This document shows, in pieces, positions 42,066 through 51,514 of a stretch of DNA of 64,000 nucleotides. The translations under genes and the position numbers were made by a program. This DNA is from Bacillota bacterium. Its GTDB lineage: Bacteria > Bacillota > Clostridia > Acetivibrionales > JAFADI01. Location: NCBI GenBank assembly GCA_023424965.1, contig JAFADI010000049.1, positions 23,290 to 87,289 on the forward strand, in the 5' to 3' direction. The number at the start of each line of letters is the position of its first letter. Position 1 is the stretch's first letter. The notes beneath the pieces are model-generated. The model was not told the DNA's origin, did not search any database, and saw nothing but the letters and a program-made list of their open reading frames with translations.

Positions 42066-42994
42066 CAATACTCCTCCCTGTACTTTTCAACAATATAATG
42101 GGAAAGAATGTTCAGTACCAGGGTCATCAGGAAAAGCAGCAGTCCTACGGCAAAAAGCGCATAATAGCCCGACGTGCCATGGGGATTGTCGCCCTGGCTT
42201 GCCTGTACGATAAAAGCCGTCATGGTCTGGACGCTCTCGAGAGGGTTCAGTGTAAGGCTGGGCTTGGCACCGGCCGCAATGGTAACGATCATGGTTTCTC
42301 CAATGGCTCTTGATATCGCCAGCACAAAAGAAGCGGATATGCCCGATATTGCCGCGGGCACCACCACCTTCAGCGAAGTCTCAAGCTTTGTGGACCCCAG
42401 GGCATAGGCCCCGTGCCGCAGGGAATCGGGAACCGCCTTGAGGGCATCCTCGCTCAGTGAAGACACCAGCGGTATGGTCATGATCCCGATGGCGATGCTG
42501 GCGCTGGCCGCATTGAAGATTTCCGTCTGGGGAATAAGCTTCTGGAGCACCGGAGTGATCCAGGTCAGAGCGAAAAAGCCATACACGATGGAGGGTATTC
42601 CTGCGAGAATTTCCAGAAAGGGCTTCAGTATTTTTCTGACCCTGGGCTTTGCGTATTCGCTCAGGTATATGGCGGAAAGCAAACCGATGGGAATGGATAT
42701 TATCCCCGAAAGCACGGTAATTACCAGTGTTCCCGTGATCAGAGGCAGCACCCCGAACTGGGGATCGCTGAAAAGGGGAGTCCATTTTGTCCCCGTGAGA
42801 AATTCCTTTAATGAAACATGGGCAAAAAAACCTGCCGAATCTTTTACCAGTGAGACGATGATGCCTATTGTCGTAAATATGGAAATTAATGCAAAAAACA
42901 AGAATATATTTTTCGCAACGGAGTTTGACAGATTCATTCTTTTTATTCTGTGACTGCCGGCAGAAACATTATTCCGTCTAAGTTGAGCAAACAT
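42065..42994 (-). CDS. pstC: Phosphate ABC transporter permease PstC
   Basis: 309 residues, about six membrane helices. Segments KWTPLFSDPQFGVLPLI, YLSEYAKPRVRKIL, LAGIPSIVYGFFALTW and SLRHGAYALGSTKLET are typical for PstC. The ATG at 42994 follows GGGGGTG; the longer frame to 43042 starts inside the promoter region. Directly upstream are a promoter and three TTAACA repeats. pstA overlaps its stop. The ATPase gene pstB is divergent, and pstS is about 5 kb away. Confidence 0.93.
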   Translation of the reverse strand: MFAQLRRNNVSAGSHRIKRMNLSNSVAKNIFLFFALISIFTTIGIIVSLVKDSAGFFAHVSLKEFLTGTKWTPLFSDPQFGVLPLITGTLVITVLSGIISIPIGLLSAIYLSEYAKPRVRKILKPFLEILAGIPSIVYGFFALTWITPVLQKLIPQTEIFNAASASIAIGIMTIPLVSSLSEDALKAVPDSLRHGAYALGSTKLETSLKVVVPAAISGISASFVLAISRAIGETMIVTIAAGAKPSLTLNPLESVQTMTAFIVQASQGDNPHGTSGYYALFAVGLLLFLMTLVLNILSHYIVEKYREEY

Positions 42995-43018
42995 AAATAC
43001 ACCCCCGGTTTCACCTTT

Positions 43019-43047
43019 ATCATAGCACCGGGTTTTTTTCACAACAA
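43019..43047 (-). promoter_or_regulatory. pstCA promoter
   Basis: Minus strand: -35 TTGTTG (43042-43047), 17-base spacer, -10 TATGAT (43019-43024), 25 bases before the pstC ATG. Confidence 0.7.
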
Positions 43048-43056
43048 GTCACCCCA

Positions 43057-43084
43057 TGTTAATTTAATGTTAAGCCCATGTTAA
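43057..43084 (-). promoter_or_regulatory. Pho box of pstCA: three TTAACA repeats
   Basis: On the minus strand TTAACA occurs at 43079-43084, 43068-43073 and 43057-43062, each exactly 11 bases apart, ending 10 bases upstream of the pstC -35. This is a textbook PhoP site. Confidence 0.88.
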
Positions 43085-43095
43085 CCCCCAGATAC

Positions 43096-43112
43096 TTAAC
43101 ATTTACTTAACA
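43096..43112 (+). promoter_or_regulatory. Pho box of pstB: two TTAACA repeats
   Basis: TTAACA at 43096-43101 and 43107-43112, 11 bases apart on the plus strand, in the divergent region upstream of pstB. A further TTAACA at 43203-43208 is nearer the gene. Confidence 0.7.
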
Positions 43113-43231
43113 ATGAAATAATCCTTAATTAATAATCGCCTGCTATTATCCGAATTAGGCGGTCATATTTTCCGCAGTGCATTAAGTAATTGTTAAAATA
43201 AATTAACACAGGCAAAGAAGGGTTGGTATCT

Positions 43232-43996
43232 ATGGACAGCAGCAATCAATTGAAAATCTTCACCGAGAACTTAAACCTGCATTATGGAGACGTCCAGGCG
43301 CTTAAAAGTGTCTCCATAAAAATCGAAGACAAAAACGTAACGGCCTTAATCGGACCTTCGGGCTGCGGAAAATCCACTTTTCTGAAGACCCTCAACAGGA
43401 TGAACGACCTCATCGCCGGCGTTAAAATAAGCGGTAAGGTTTTCTTTGATCATTTGAATGTGTATGAGGAATATGATATAGTTGAGTTGAGGAAAAGAGT
43501 GGGAATGGTGTTCCAGAAGCCCAATCCCTTTCCAATGTCGGTGTATGACAATATCGCCTACGGGCCCAGGATTCACGGGGTCAAATCCAAAGCAAAGCTG
43601 GATGAGATTGTTGAGCGGAGTTTGAGAAACGCCGCCCTGTGGGAGGAAGTCAAGGACAGACTCAGGCAGAGCGCCATGGGGCTCTCCGGCGGACAGCAGC
43701 AAAGGCTCTGTATCGCAAGAGTTCTGGCGGTTGAGCCCGAAGTTGTGCTGATGGACGAACCGACTTCCGCTTTGGATCCCATCTCCACCCTTAAAATAGA
43801 AGACCTCATCGGCCAGCTCAAAGAAAAATACACAATCATCATAGTAACCCACAACATGCAGCAGGCAGGCAGAATATCGGACAAAACCGCATTTTTCCTG
43901 CTGGGGGAAATCATAGAGTATGACAATACGGAGAAAATATTCAGTAAACCTGCGGATAAACGTACCGAAGATTATATTACCGGAAGGTTCGGTTAA
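43232..43996 (+). CDS. pstB: Phosphate ABC transporter ATPase PstB
   Basis: 254 residues. Walker A GPSGCGKST, PstB-typical LKTLNRMNDLIAG, Q-loop VFQKPNPFPMSVYDNIAYG, signature LSGGQQQRLCIAR, Walker B VVLMDEPTSALDP and switch VTHNMQQAGRIS. It powers phosphate uptake through PstCA. ATG at 43232 chosen since AAGAAGGG is 9 bases upstream; the TTG at 43223 abuts that site. Divergent from pstCA, followed by phoU 119 bases later. Confidence 0.96.
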   Translation: MDSSNQLKIFTENLNLHYGDVQALKSVSIKIEDKNVTALIGPSGCGKSTFLKTLNRMNDLIAGVKISGKVFFDHLNVYEEYDIVELRKRVGMVFQKPNPFPMSVYDNIAYGPRIHGVKSKAKLDEIVERSLRNAALWEEVKDRLRQSAMGLSGGQQQRLCIARVLAVEPEVVLMDEPTSALDPISTLKIEDLIGQLKEKYTIIIVTHNMQQAGRISDKTAFFLLGEIIEYDNTEKIFSKPADKRTEDYITGRFG

Positions 43997-44115
43997 TGTA
44001 GCAGGACTGTGACCGGCACCGATTGTTAAATTTACTTTAATACAGCATCTGCCGGAATTGTATTTCATATTTATCCATTGGAAGTGTATATTAATAGATG
44101 ATGAGGTGTTAAAGC

Positions 44116-44862
44116 ATGGTGACAAGATATTCTTTCGACAGGGAACTTGAAGATCTCCACCACGACCTGATAAAAATGGGAAGTCTGGTGGAAGAATCCA
44201 TTGAAAATACCATCCTGGCTTTAAAGAAGCAGGACGTAAAGCTTGCCAGGCTGATTTTCAAAAACGACGACGTGATCGACGAAATGGAGAGCAAAATTGA
44301 ACGCAGGTGTTTGAACCTCATTGCCAGGCAGCAGCCTCTGGCAAAGGACCTGCGGACCATCAGCACCTCCCTCAAGATTATCACCGACATGGAGAGGATT
44401 GCAGACCATTCCTCCGATATCGCGGAGATAACCATCCGGATGGCCGGGGAAAAATACATCAAACCCTTGATTGACATCCCCAAGATGGCTGAACTGGCCA
44501 AGGATATGGTAAACAAATCCATCGACGCATATATACGGCAGGATACCGAGCTCGCCATGAAGGTCTGCGCCAGCGATGACGATGTGGACGATCTTTTTCA
44601 AAAGATCATCCTTGAACTGGTGAGCATCATGAAAAACGACTCCCAGTCGGTAGAGCAGGCAATCAACTTTATGTTTATTGCCAAATACCTGGAGAGAATG
44701 GCGGACCATGCTACCAACATCAGCGAGTGGGTGGTCTACCACGTTACCGGACAGCATGAGCACCTGACAAGGTACATGCATCACAAGGACGACGGGATAA
44801 ACAACCCTTTTATCCTCATGGACGAAGAGAAGGACGGCGAGGATAAAGGCGGTAAAGAGTAA
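44116..44862 (+). CDS. phoU: PhoU phosphate signalling regulator
   Basis: 248 residues; the PhoU body of about 220 residues consists of two three-helix bundles with ExxxD-type metal motifs (VIDEMESKIERRCL and DVDDLFQKIILEL), MERIADHSSDIAE and LERMADHATNISEWVVYHVTG. It inhibits PhoR/PhoP signalling when phosphate is plentiful and modulates Pst. A charged C-terminal tail (about 30 residues) is extra. GAGGTG lies 7-8 bases before the ATG. The preceding gap has TTAAAT-N5-TTAATA (11-base phase), a weak possible Pho box. phoP starts 22 bases later. Confidence 0.94.
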   Translation: MVTRYSFDRELEDLHHDLIKMGSLVEESIENTILALKKQDVKLARLIFKNDDVIDEMESKIERRCLNLIARQQPLAKDLRTISTSLKIITDMERIADHSSDIAEITIRMAGEKYIKPLIDIPKMAELAKDMVNKSIDAYIRQDTELAMKVCASDDDVDDLFQKIILELVSIMKNDSQSVEQAINFMFIAKYLERMADHATNISEWVVYHVTGQHEHLTRYMHHKDDGINNPFILMDEEKDGEDKGGKE

Positions 44863-44884
44863 AAAGCAAAATACGGAGGTTTGT

Positions 44885-45592
44885 ATGCCTAAAGAACTTA
44901 TATTTGCCGTGGAAGATGAAACACATATACAGCAGCTTATAAAGTATAATCTCCAGGGCGTCGGGTACAGGGTCATGACCTTTGAAAGCGGCGAAAGCTT
45001 GCTCCGGGAGGTCAAAAGTACCCTTCCCGACCTGTTTATCCTGGATATCATGCTTCCGGGAGTGGATGGGCTTGAGGTTTGCAGGCAGCTCCGGCAAAAT
45101 ACCAGAACAAAGGTGATTCCCATCATCATGCTCACGGCAAAGAGTGAAGAATTCGACAAGGTCCTGGGCCTGGAGCTGGGAGCCGACGACTATATCACCA
45201 AGCCCTTCAGCGTAAGAGAACTGGTGGCGAGGGTAAAAGCCATCTTCCGGAGGATCAATACCACCGTTCCCGCGGAATCGGAAATCATCACCTTTGGTGA
45301 CATCATTATTGACTGTACCCGCCGGGAGGTCACCAAAAGCGGCAACATCATCGAATTGCCCTTAAAGGAATTCGAACTGCTAAAGCTTTTGATCCTGAAT
45401 AAAGGCAAGGTGCTGTCAAGGGATCTGCTGCTTGAAAAAATCTGGGGCTTCGATTATTATGGAGAAACAAGGACCGTGGATGTCCACATACGTTACCTGC
45501 GCCAGAAAATCGAAGACGACGACAGCAATCCGGTCTATATCGAGACCATTCGTGGTATCGGCTACAGGTTCAATGATAAGGGAGCGAAATGA
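44885..45592 (+). CDS. phoP: PhoP/PhoB-type response regulator
   Basis: 235 residues, OmpR/PhoB class. Receiver: acidic AVEDE, phospho-acceptor Asp54 in FILDIMLPGVDG, MLTAKS and ITKPFS. C-terminal winged helix: RREVTKSGNIIELPLKEFE, GKVLSRDLLLEKIWG, VDVHIRYLRQKIEDD and TIRGIGYRF. It should bind the TTAACA-type repeats found at pst and pit. Its stop overlaps the phoR start by four bases (ATGA). CGGAGG precedes the ATG. Naming rests on context with phoU, pst and phoR. Confidence 0.93.
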   Translation: MPKELIFAVEDETHIQQLIKYNLQGVGYRVMTFESGESLLREVKSTLPDLFILDIMLPGVDGLEVCRQLRQNTRTKVIPIIMLTAKSEEFDKVLGLELGADDYITKPFSVRELVARVKAIFRRINTTVPAESEIITFGDIIIDCTRREVTKSGNIIELPLKEFELLKLLILNKGKVLSRDLLLEKIWGFDYYGETRTVDVHIRYLRQKIEDDDSNPVYIETIRGIGYRFNDKGAK

Positions 45593-47391
45593 GAAACAAA
45601 ATTTTCTTTCATTATATGCTGCTGGTAATCATCGGCATCGCCGTGACCAGCTTCTTCACCTCAAAGCTGGCCCAGAACTATTACAAATACGAGGTGGAAG
45701 AAAAGCTCAAAACGACTGCGCTTATTATTCAGGCTCATATCGAGGATGAACTATCCAGCGGAAGCGCCATCGATTATGATGCCATCGCCAAAAGGTATTC
45801 CAGTGTGTTAAGCCGTGCAGAAAATGCCAAAGCCTCTGCCGCCAGCCACATGCGGATTACCTTTATTGATGTGCGCGGCAATGTGGTTGGAGAGTCGGAC
45901 ACCGACAAACAGGAAATGGAAAACCACCTTGGCAGGAAGGAAGTTCAGGAAGCCATCAAGGGCAATTTCGGCAGCGACATCCGCTTCAGCAGCACTTTAA
46001 AGCTCCATTTGCTGTACATCGCAGTCCCCCTTCACTCGGAAAACATCATTGTAAGGGTGTCCGTCCCCCTTCTTCAGATAAACAGCATCAATGAGATGAT
46101 ATGGATCTATACCATCCTGGGCATCTCCTTCGGAATTATCCTCACGGCCTTGCTGGCTTACAGGTTTTCCGCCTTCATCATCAATCCCATCAAGGAGCTT
46201 ATCAACATATCCACCGAAATCTCCATCGGCAACTATTCCAGGAGGGTATCGCTGAAAGCAGGCAATGAGCTGGGCCAGCTGGCAAGGGCCTTTAACGACA
46301 TGGCCCTGAAGCTGGAAAAAACCATGACGGAAATGATTGACAAGAGCCTGAAGGTGGATTCCATCATTGAAAGCATGCCCAGCGGAATTGTGGCCGTCGA
46401 CACGGAGCACAAGGTCATCCTCATCAACTCCATCGCCTGTGAGACCTTCGGCATAAAGAACGGCCCCGGGGTCATCGGAATGGACATCATCGAATTGATC
46501 CGGAACAACCAGGTAAACTCCCTGCTTAAGGAGTGCATAGAGAATAACACGTCGAAGGTTGATGAAATAATTATCGGCGCCCCCCAGGACAAGATCCTGC
46601 GGATATACACCAATCCCATAAAGTCGAAGGACCACTCCAGTCCCAACTCCGGAGGGCTTTTATATATCCATGACATCACCACCATCCGCAAGCTGGAACA
46701 AATAAGAACGGAATTCGTCTCCAATGTGACCCATGAGCTGAAAACTCCCCTTACTTCCATCCGTGGGTTCATTGAGACGCTGCGGAACGGAGCCATCAAT
46801 GACAAGGAAGTGGCCGAAAGGTTCATGGAAATCATCGATATCGAGGCCGAAAGGCTCTACACCCTCATCAATGATATCCTGCATCTTTCGGAAATTGAAA
46901 GCAAGCAGGGAGACGTAAACATCAGCGTTTACAACCTTAAGCCCATCATTGTCGAGGTTTTCTCAATCCTGGAGGGTACGGCGGAGAAAAGGGGAATCAC
47001 GTTGTCCTGCGAGGCGGCGGACGACCTGAAGATCGTGGCTAACCGGAACCGGATCAAGCAAATGCTCATCAATCTCGTTGACAACGGTATAAAATATAAC
47101 ATGGAAAACGGTACGGTAACGGTGGCGGCGGAACGTGCGGAGGGCAGGATCATCCTCAGTGTGAAGGACACCGGCATCGGAATCCGGGAAGAGCATATCT
47201 CCAGAATATTCGAACGCTTCTACAGGGTAGACAAGGGCAGGTCCAGGAATATGGGCGGTACAGGGCTGGGACTCTCCATTGTGAAGCATATCGTCAACCT
47301 CTGCAACGGAGACATCAAGGTGAAAAGCCAGCCCGGCGCCGGGACGGAATTCATCATAAGTCTTCCCTTTTCCTCCCCCACAAATAGTTAA
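45589..47391 (+). CDS. phoR: PhoR-type sensor histidine kinase
   Basis: 600 residues. Membrane helix 1 (about 7-24), an extracytoplasmic sensor region, membrane helix 2 (about 164-186), HAMP (INPIKELINISTEISIGNYS), a PAS domain (about 250-355), then HisKA with VTHELKTPLTSIRGF (phospho-His382) and HATPase with NLVDNGIKYN, DTGIGIREEH and GGTGLGLSIVKH. It phosphorylates PhoP when phosphate is scarce. Translationally coupled to phoP by a 4-base overlap. Confidence 0.94.
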   Translation: MRNKIFFHYMLLVIIGIAVTSFFTSKLAQNYYKYEVEEKLKTTALIIQAHIEDELSSGSAIDYDAIAKRYSSVLSRAENAKASAASHMRITFIDVRGNVVGESDTDKQEMENHLGRKEVQEAIKGNFGSDIRFSSTLKLHLLYIAVPLHSENIIVRVSVPLLQINSINEMIWIYTILGISFGIILTALLAYRFSAFIINPIKELINISTEISIGNYSRRVSLKAGNELGQLARAFNDMALKLEKTMTEMIDKSLKVDSIIESMPSGIVAVDTEHKVILINSIACETFGIKNGPGVIGMDIIELIRNNQVNSLLKECIENNTSKVDEIIIGAPQDKILRIYTNPIKSKDHSSPNSGGLLYIHDITTIRKLEQIRTEFVSNVTHELKTPLTSIRGFIETLRNGAINDKEVAERFMEIIDIEAERLYTLINDILHLSEIESKQGDVNISVYNLKPIIVEVFSILEGTAEKRGITLSCEAADDLKIVANRNRIKQMLINLVDNGIKYNMENGTVTVAAERAEGRIILSVKDTGIGIREEHISRIFERFYRVDKGRSRNMGGTGLGLSIVKHIVNLCNGDIKVKSQPGAGTEFIISLPFSSPTNS

Positions 47392-47398
47392 GGAAATG

Positions 47399-47458
47399 TT
47401 ATTTCTATGTTAACTCTTTGTTAACTGAATTGTTTGAGGTCAATTGCAGCATTATAAT
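47399..47458 (+). promoter_or_regulatory. Pho box and promoter of pit
   Basis: TTATTT (47399-47404), TTAACT (47410-47415) and TTAACT (47421-47426) are spaced exactly 11 bases. Four bases later begins a promoter: -35 TTGTTT (47430-47435), 17-base spacer, -10 TATAAT (47453-47458). PhoP activation of the downstream permease is inferred. Confidence 0.8.
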
Positions 47459-47500
47459 AAGACGTGGAATTATCAATAACGGCTGCAAAGGGGAATAATT

Positions 47501-48505
47501 ATGTTAAGCGGTATAAGCTTGATATTAGTATCTGTCGTAGTGCTGGCACTTGTTTTTGACTTTATCAACGGATTTCACGATACCGCCAACGCCATCGCCA
47601 CCTCCGTTTCCACCCGCGTGCTTTCTCCCCGCCAGGCCATTCTCATGGCTGCGGTGCTGAATTTTGTGGGGGCCCTCATGAGTGAGAAGGTGGCAAAAAC
47701 CATCTCCAAGGGCCTGGTAAACGGCTCCCTGGAGCAGTATGTAATCATCTCCGCTTTGATTGCAGCCATCATATGGGACCTGATCACCTGGTATTACGGC
47801 ATACCCAGCAGTTCTTCCCACGCCTTGATCGGAGGCCTGGTGGGCGCTTCCATTGCCTATGCCTGGAGCCTGGACAAGGTTATCTGGAAGGGTGTCTGGG
47901 AAAAAGTGCTGCTGCCTTTGATCACTTCACCCATTATCGGTTTTATCATGGGTTACCTCTTCATGTCGCTGCTTTTTGAACTTCTGAGGCCTTTCACACA
48001 GAGCGCGGTTAACAAATGGTTTTCCAAGCTTCAGATTTTATCCGCTGCATTTATGGCCTTCTCCCACGGAAATAACGATGCACAGAAATCCATGGGCATC
48101 ATCACCCTGGCGCTGGTGAGTTCAGGACTGATAACGGCGGATGCGGGCATACCCATCTGGGTTAAAATCGCCTGTGCGATTGCCATGGCCCTTGGAACCT
48201 CCATCGGCGGCTGGAAGATCATAAAAACCATGGGCGTCAATATGATCCGCCTGCAGCCCATCGGGGGCTTTGCAGCCGAAACGGCTGCTGCTGTGGTCAT
48301 TGAAACCGCCACTGCCCTTGGAGCCCCGGTAAGCACCACCCACGTAATCTCCTCCACCATCATGGGGGTGGGAGCCTCCAAAAGGCTCACCGCCGTAAGA
48401 TGGGCCCTGGCGAAAAACATTGTCTGGGCCTGGGTTCTGACCATACCGGCTTCCGCATTCCTGGGAGCGCTATTTACAATATTGTTTAAAACAATTATTC
48501 TCTGA
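47501..48505 (+). CDS. pit: Pit-family inorganic phosphate permease
   Basis: 334 residues, about ten membrane helices, PHO4 superfamily. The two inverted-repeat signatures are seen: GFHDTANAIATSVSTRVLSP near the N-terminus and FSHGNNDAQKSMGII in the second half; the C-terminus has APVSTTHVISSTIMGVG. It transports phosphate (usually as metal phosphate) with protons and is normally low-affinity. A Pho box upstream suggests it is induced by phosphate limitation here. AAAGGGG precedes the ATG. It converges with cdp, leaving 3 bases between stops. Confidence 0.94.
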   Translation: MLSGISLILVSVVVLALVFDFINGFHDTANAIATSVSTRVLSPRQAILMAAVLNFVGALMSEKVAKTISKGLVNGSLEQYVIISALIAAIIWDLITWYYGIPSSSSHALIGGLVGASIAYAWSLDKVIWKGVWEKVLLPLITSPIIGFIMGYLFMSLLFELLRPFTQSAVNKWFSKLQILSAAFMAFSHGNNDAQKSMGIITLALVSSGLITADAGIPIWVKIACAIAMALGTSIGGWKIIKTMGVNMIRLQPIGGFAAETAAAVVIETATALGAPVSTTHVISSTIMGVGASKRLTAVRWALAKNIVWAWVLTIPASAFLGALFTILFKTIIL

Positions 48506-48508
48506 TAC

Positions 48509-51481
48509 TCAATAGAAAATCAGCTCCACCCCGTGCTCCTCATCGTCTTCAAAAATGGGTAAAAGGCAGGTGTCTGTCTCTTTGCCTTCCAGGAGCAGCT
48601 TGAAGCTGCAGTCCTTGATGCGGCAGAAGCCTTCGGGCTTTTTGACGCATATAGTATATACCGCCTTTCCTGTGTTCACCGAATATTTCAGTTCCTTCTG
48701 TGCCTCCCTCAAAAGGGGTTCAAGGACGATGCCCCGCCTTGTGTGTTCAATGCCCAGGGCGGACATCATTGTCAGGGTAAGCCAGGTGGAAGTGCCGCTC
48801 AGCATGGGGCCTATGTTTTCCCCGGTCTCGCTGTTGTTGTACTGGGTACAGAATCTTGGGTTTCCACAGGTCACGAAGGGATTCTCCATGGTTTTGAAGG
48901 GAAGCACCAGGTCAACCATCCAGTAGGCCAGTGCGGAAAGCCTTGCGGCAAGCGCCCTGTCCTCGACCTCCTTTGCGGCCTTGAACATGGCTGCCGTTGC
49001 CATCATTGCAGCATGTTTGAACACGGCGCCGTTTTCCCTGTCTCCCGGAAAATAATGCCCCGTGGCGGTATCCTCTGCCACCCTGCCCAGGTCGGCAAGT
49101 GTGACCAGCTTGAGTCCGTAAGGTGTTTTCAGGTATTTCTCAACGGTATCCAGCATTATACGGATCTGCTCTTCCGTCGCTGAATTGGAAAGCAGGGCCC
49201 AGTTGAAGGAATTGAGAAAATAGGAGCCGTCGATGTCCGGGTCTGCGGATAAACCGTCCCCTTTGGCTCCCAGATAAGTATACTCCTTGTTTTTATAGCG
49301 GTTGAAAAGCACCCGGGCAAAAAAATCTTCCTTCCACGCATGCTCCTGCAGGTTGTCGTAAAGTTTTTCCGAAAGTTCTTCCAGCTTTGCTGCGTAGGCA
49401 TCGTCTCCCTTTTCAACAGCCAGTCCTCTTGTCTCATCCAGGGCAAGCTTGAGCAGGAAGCCGTTCATGACGCTTTCGGAGTAATCGCTTTTTAAAGGCT
49501 CACCGAAGGTCCCCCCCTGGGAAAGCTGGCTGCGGTACAGCTTTTCTTTGGTTATGCCGTCGATGAAATCCCTGTCCAGTTTCAGGCAGTCATTCCAGTC
49601 CGCATTGTCAAGCAGGGGAAGGCCGTGCTTCCCGGTGGAAATTTCCCCGGAATACCGCAGGACCGCTTTCAGCGTGTCATAAACCGTTCTGGAAGCTGCT
49701 GGCAAGGTTCCTGCCATTTCGCATTCTTCCTCCAGAAAATCCATATCCCCTGTCAGGTTGATATACCGGTAAACGGCCTGGACAAACCAGAGGGCATCGT
49801 CGGACCATTTTCCCGGCTCTTTCCCGGACCAGAAAAAATTGTGGTAGGCAAACCCGAATTCGAAAATGTTGCTGCACCACTCCTTCAACAGCTGCTTTAC
49901 GAAGCCGGCCATGCCCATGGCCTCAAAATAATACATGGCCGCATAGATGTCCTGTATTTCCCTGAAGCCGATTTCCCTGTACCCCTTTTGCGTCTGGCAG
50001 AAGGACCTGGACACAAAGGTCTGGTACAGCACCTGAAAGGGAAGGTTCCGGTTGAAATAGGCGTCAAGGGTTTCCTGACCCGATTGAAGCTTTATAAAGC
50101 TCCTGTACCTCTCATAAAAGCTTTTGTTTTGCTCCAGCGCCTGTTCCACGCTGCCTTCCGCTGAAAATTCCGCAATCAGGTTCCCTATTTCCAGCGCAAA
50201 GGTGTCGTCGTTGAAATTCGGATTGGTCTTCCGGGAAACAATGCCTGTGAAGTTGTTGACTTTGCAGCTTTCTCCCGGCTGCAGTGCCAATTCTCCCGCC
50301 AGGGCGAAGAAACCAGGCCCCTTCCGGTACAGGCTGTTGCTGAGCCGCCCTATTCCTTCAGGGTTTTCAAGGGTTCCGTTCCCCACGAATTCATTGTAAT
50401 TGCCGCAGAATTCTTTCGGGAAGGTTGTCATACCGCCCTTTTGTATCAGCATGGTGTGAAACCGCAGGTCTTCCCTGCCCTGCCGGGGGTAGTAATCGGG
50501 GGTGATGGCCCCAATGGTGCCGTCTCCCCTTCTCAAAATTCCGGTCTGAAGGATGATGTTGCTGTATAAGACGTCTTCAAAAAGTGCATGGGGCGCGGCA
50601 CTGCCGAACATCCCGGTATAAACCAGCCTGAGCTTCCGGTTTCCCTTTCCCCGGTTTCTGACGGTCACCTGCTGGACCTCCGTGGCAAGGGGCAATCCCT
50701 CCATCTGCGGCAGAATGAAGATGGTCCTCTTTATCTCCAGCCCGCACCTTGTCCTGTATTCGATGACGGTACGGTTCTGGGAGTGGATGCACAGGGCCTC
50801 CTGGATGTTGGCGTCGTGGACATCCGCCGAATAGAAAATCTTCCGATGGTCTTCTACAAGGTAAAACTGGCGGTTGGCGGGAAATCCGTTTTCCTCCTGG
50901 CGCAAATCCCAGCGGGTGGCCAGCACCTGGGTTGCGGCATGGGACCGGAAGCTGCCTCCGCCCAGCCTGTCGACCACACTCTTGGGAGTTGTCTGCAGGG
51001 CATGGGGAAACCCGATCCTGTTGCCAAGCAGCAAATTCACATGAAAGTGGGGCCCGGGCGCTGGAGCACGCAGATCAATCCCATGCTCTCCCTGCCCATT
51101 CAAGCTTCCCTCCCAATTTCCGGAAGCGTCCAGAAGCGCTTGAACCTTTTTCCCTATACCCGCCGGGATGTGTATTTTCTTAACCGTCTCAGCTTTAAGC
51201 AGTACTTTTATTCCCGCATGTAAGCCGCGATTGACAATGAGCAGCGAATGCCCGTCTCCCGTCAGTTCCAGAAAGTATTGCCGCAGTTCCCCGTCCTTTA
51301 GAAGCTGCGCAGCCACGGGGGCTTTCTTCCCCAGGTTTGCAACCCCCACCACCCTTTTAAAGCTGCTGTCCAGGTACAGGGCATCCAGTCCCCAGCCCTC
51401 TTCCAGGTACTCCTTGAATTCCGATTTAAGTATATCCTCGGGCTTTGTTTCTACCCCTCTTGCCGTCAGCTTTTCAACCAT
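48509..51481 (-). CDS. cdp: GH94 phosphorylase, cellodextrin phosphorylase type
   Basis: 990 residues, the size of cellodextrin phosphorylases (about 980) rather than cellobiose phosphorylases (about 810). The GH94 active-site segment NADWNDCLKL is present with Asp628 and Asp631, the latter at the general-acid position. The extra N-terminal domain of about 150 residues and the ending around LPIFEDDEEHGVELIF also fit. It would split cellodextrins with phosphate to glucose-1-phosphate inside the cell. Laminaridextrin or other beta-glucan specificity cannot be excluded. ATG at 51481 chosen as GAGGAGGG lies 5 bases before it; the ATG at 51496 overlaps that site. Confidence 0.85.
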   Translation of the reverse strand: MVEKLTARGVETKPEDILKSEFKEYLEEGWGLDALYLDSSFKRVVGVANLGKKAPVAAQLLKDGELRQYFLELTGDGHSLLIVNRGLHAGIKVLLKAETVKKIHIPAGIGKKVQALLDASGNWEGSLNGQGEHGIDLRAPAPGPHFHVNLLLGNRIGFPHALQTTPKSVVDRLGGGSFRSHAATQVLATRWDLRQEENGFPANRQFYLVEDHRKIFYSADVHDANIQEALCIHSQNRTVIEYRTRCGLEIKRTIFILPQMEGLPLATEVQQVTVRNRGKGNRKLRLVYTGMFGSAAPHALFEDVLYSNIILQTGILRRGDGTIGAITPDYYPRQGREDLRFHTMLIQKGGMTTFPKEFCGNYNEFVGNGTLENPEGIGRLSNSLYRKGPGFFALAGELALQPGESCKVNNFTGIVSRKTNPNFNDDTFALEIGNLIAEFSAEGSVEQALEQNKSFYERYRSFIKLQSGQETLDAYFNRNLPFQVLYQTFVSRSFCQTQKGYREIGFREIQDIYAAMYYFEAMGMAGFVKQLLKEWCSNIFEFGFAYHNFFWSGKEPGKWSDDALWFVQAVYRYINLTGDMDFLEEECEMAGTLPAASRTVYDTLKAVLRYSGEISTGKHGLPLLDNADWNDCLKLDRDFIDGITKEKLYRSQLSQGGTFGEPLKSDYSESVMNGFLLKLALDETRGLAVEKGDDAYAAKLEELSEKLYDNLQEHAWKEDFFARVLFNRYKNKEYTYLGAKGDGLSADPDIDGSYFLNSFNWALLSNSATEEQIRIMLDTVEKYLKTPYGLKLVTLADLGRVAEDTATGHYFPGDRENGAVFKHAAMMATAAMFKAAKEVEDRALAARLSALAYWMVDLVLPFKTMENPFVTCGNPRFCTQYNNSETGENIGPMLSGTSTWLTLTMMSALGIEHTRRGIVLEPLLREAQKELKYSVNTGKAVYTICVKKPEGFCRIKDCSFKLLLEGKETDTCLLPIFEDDEEHGVELIFY

Positions 51482-51514
51482 ATATACCCTCCTCATCTAC
51501 ATAATTTATACATA

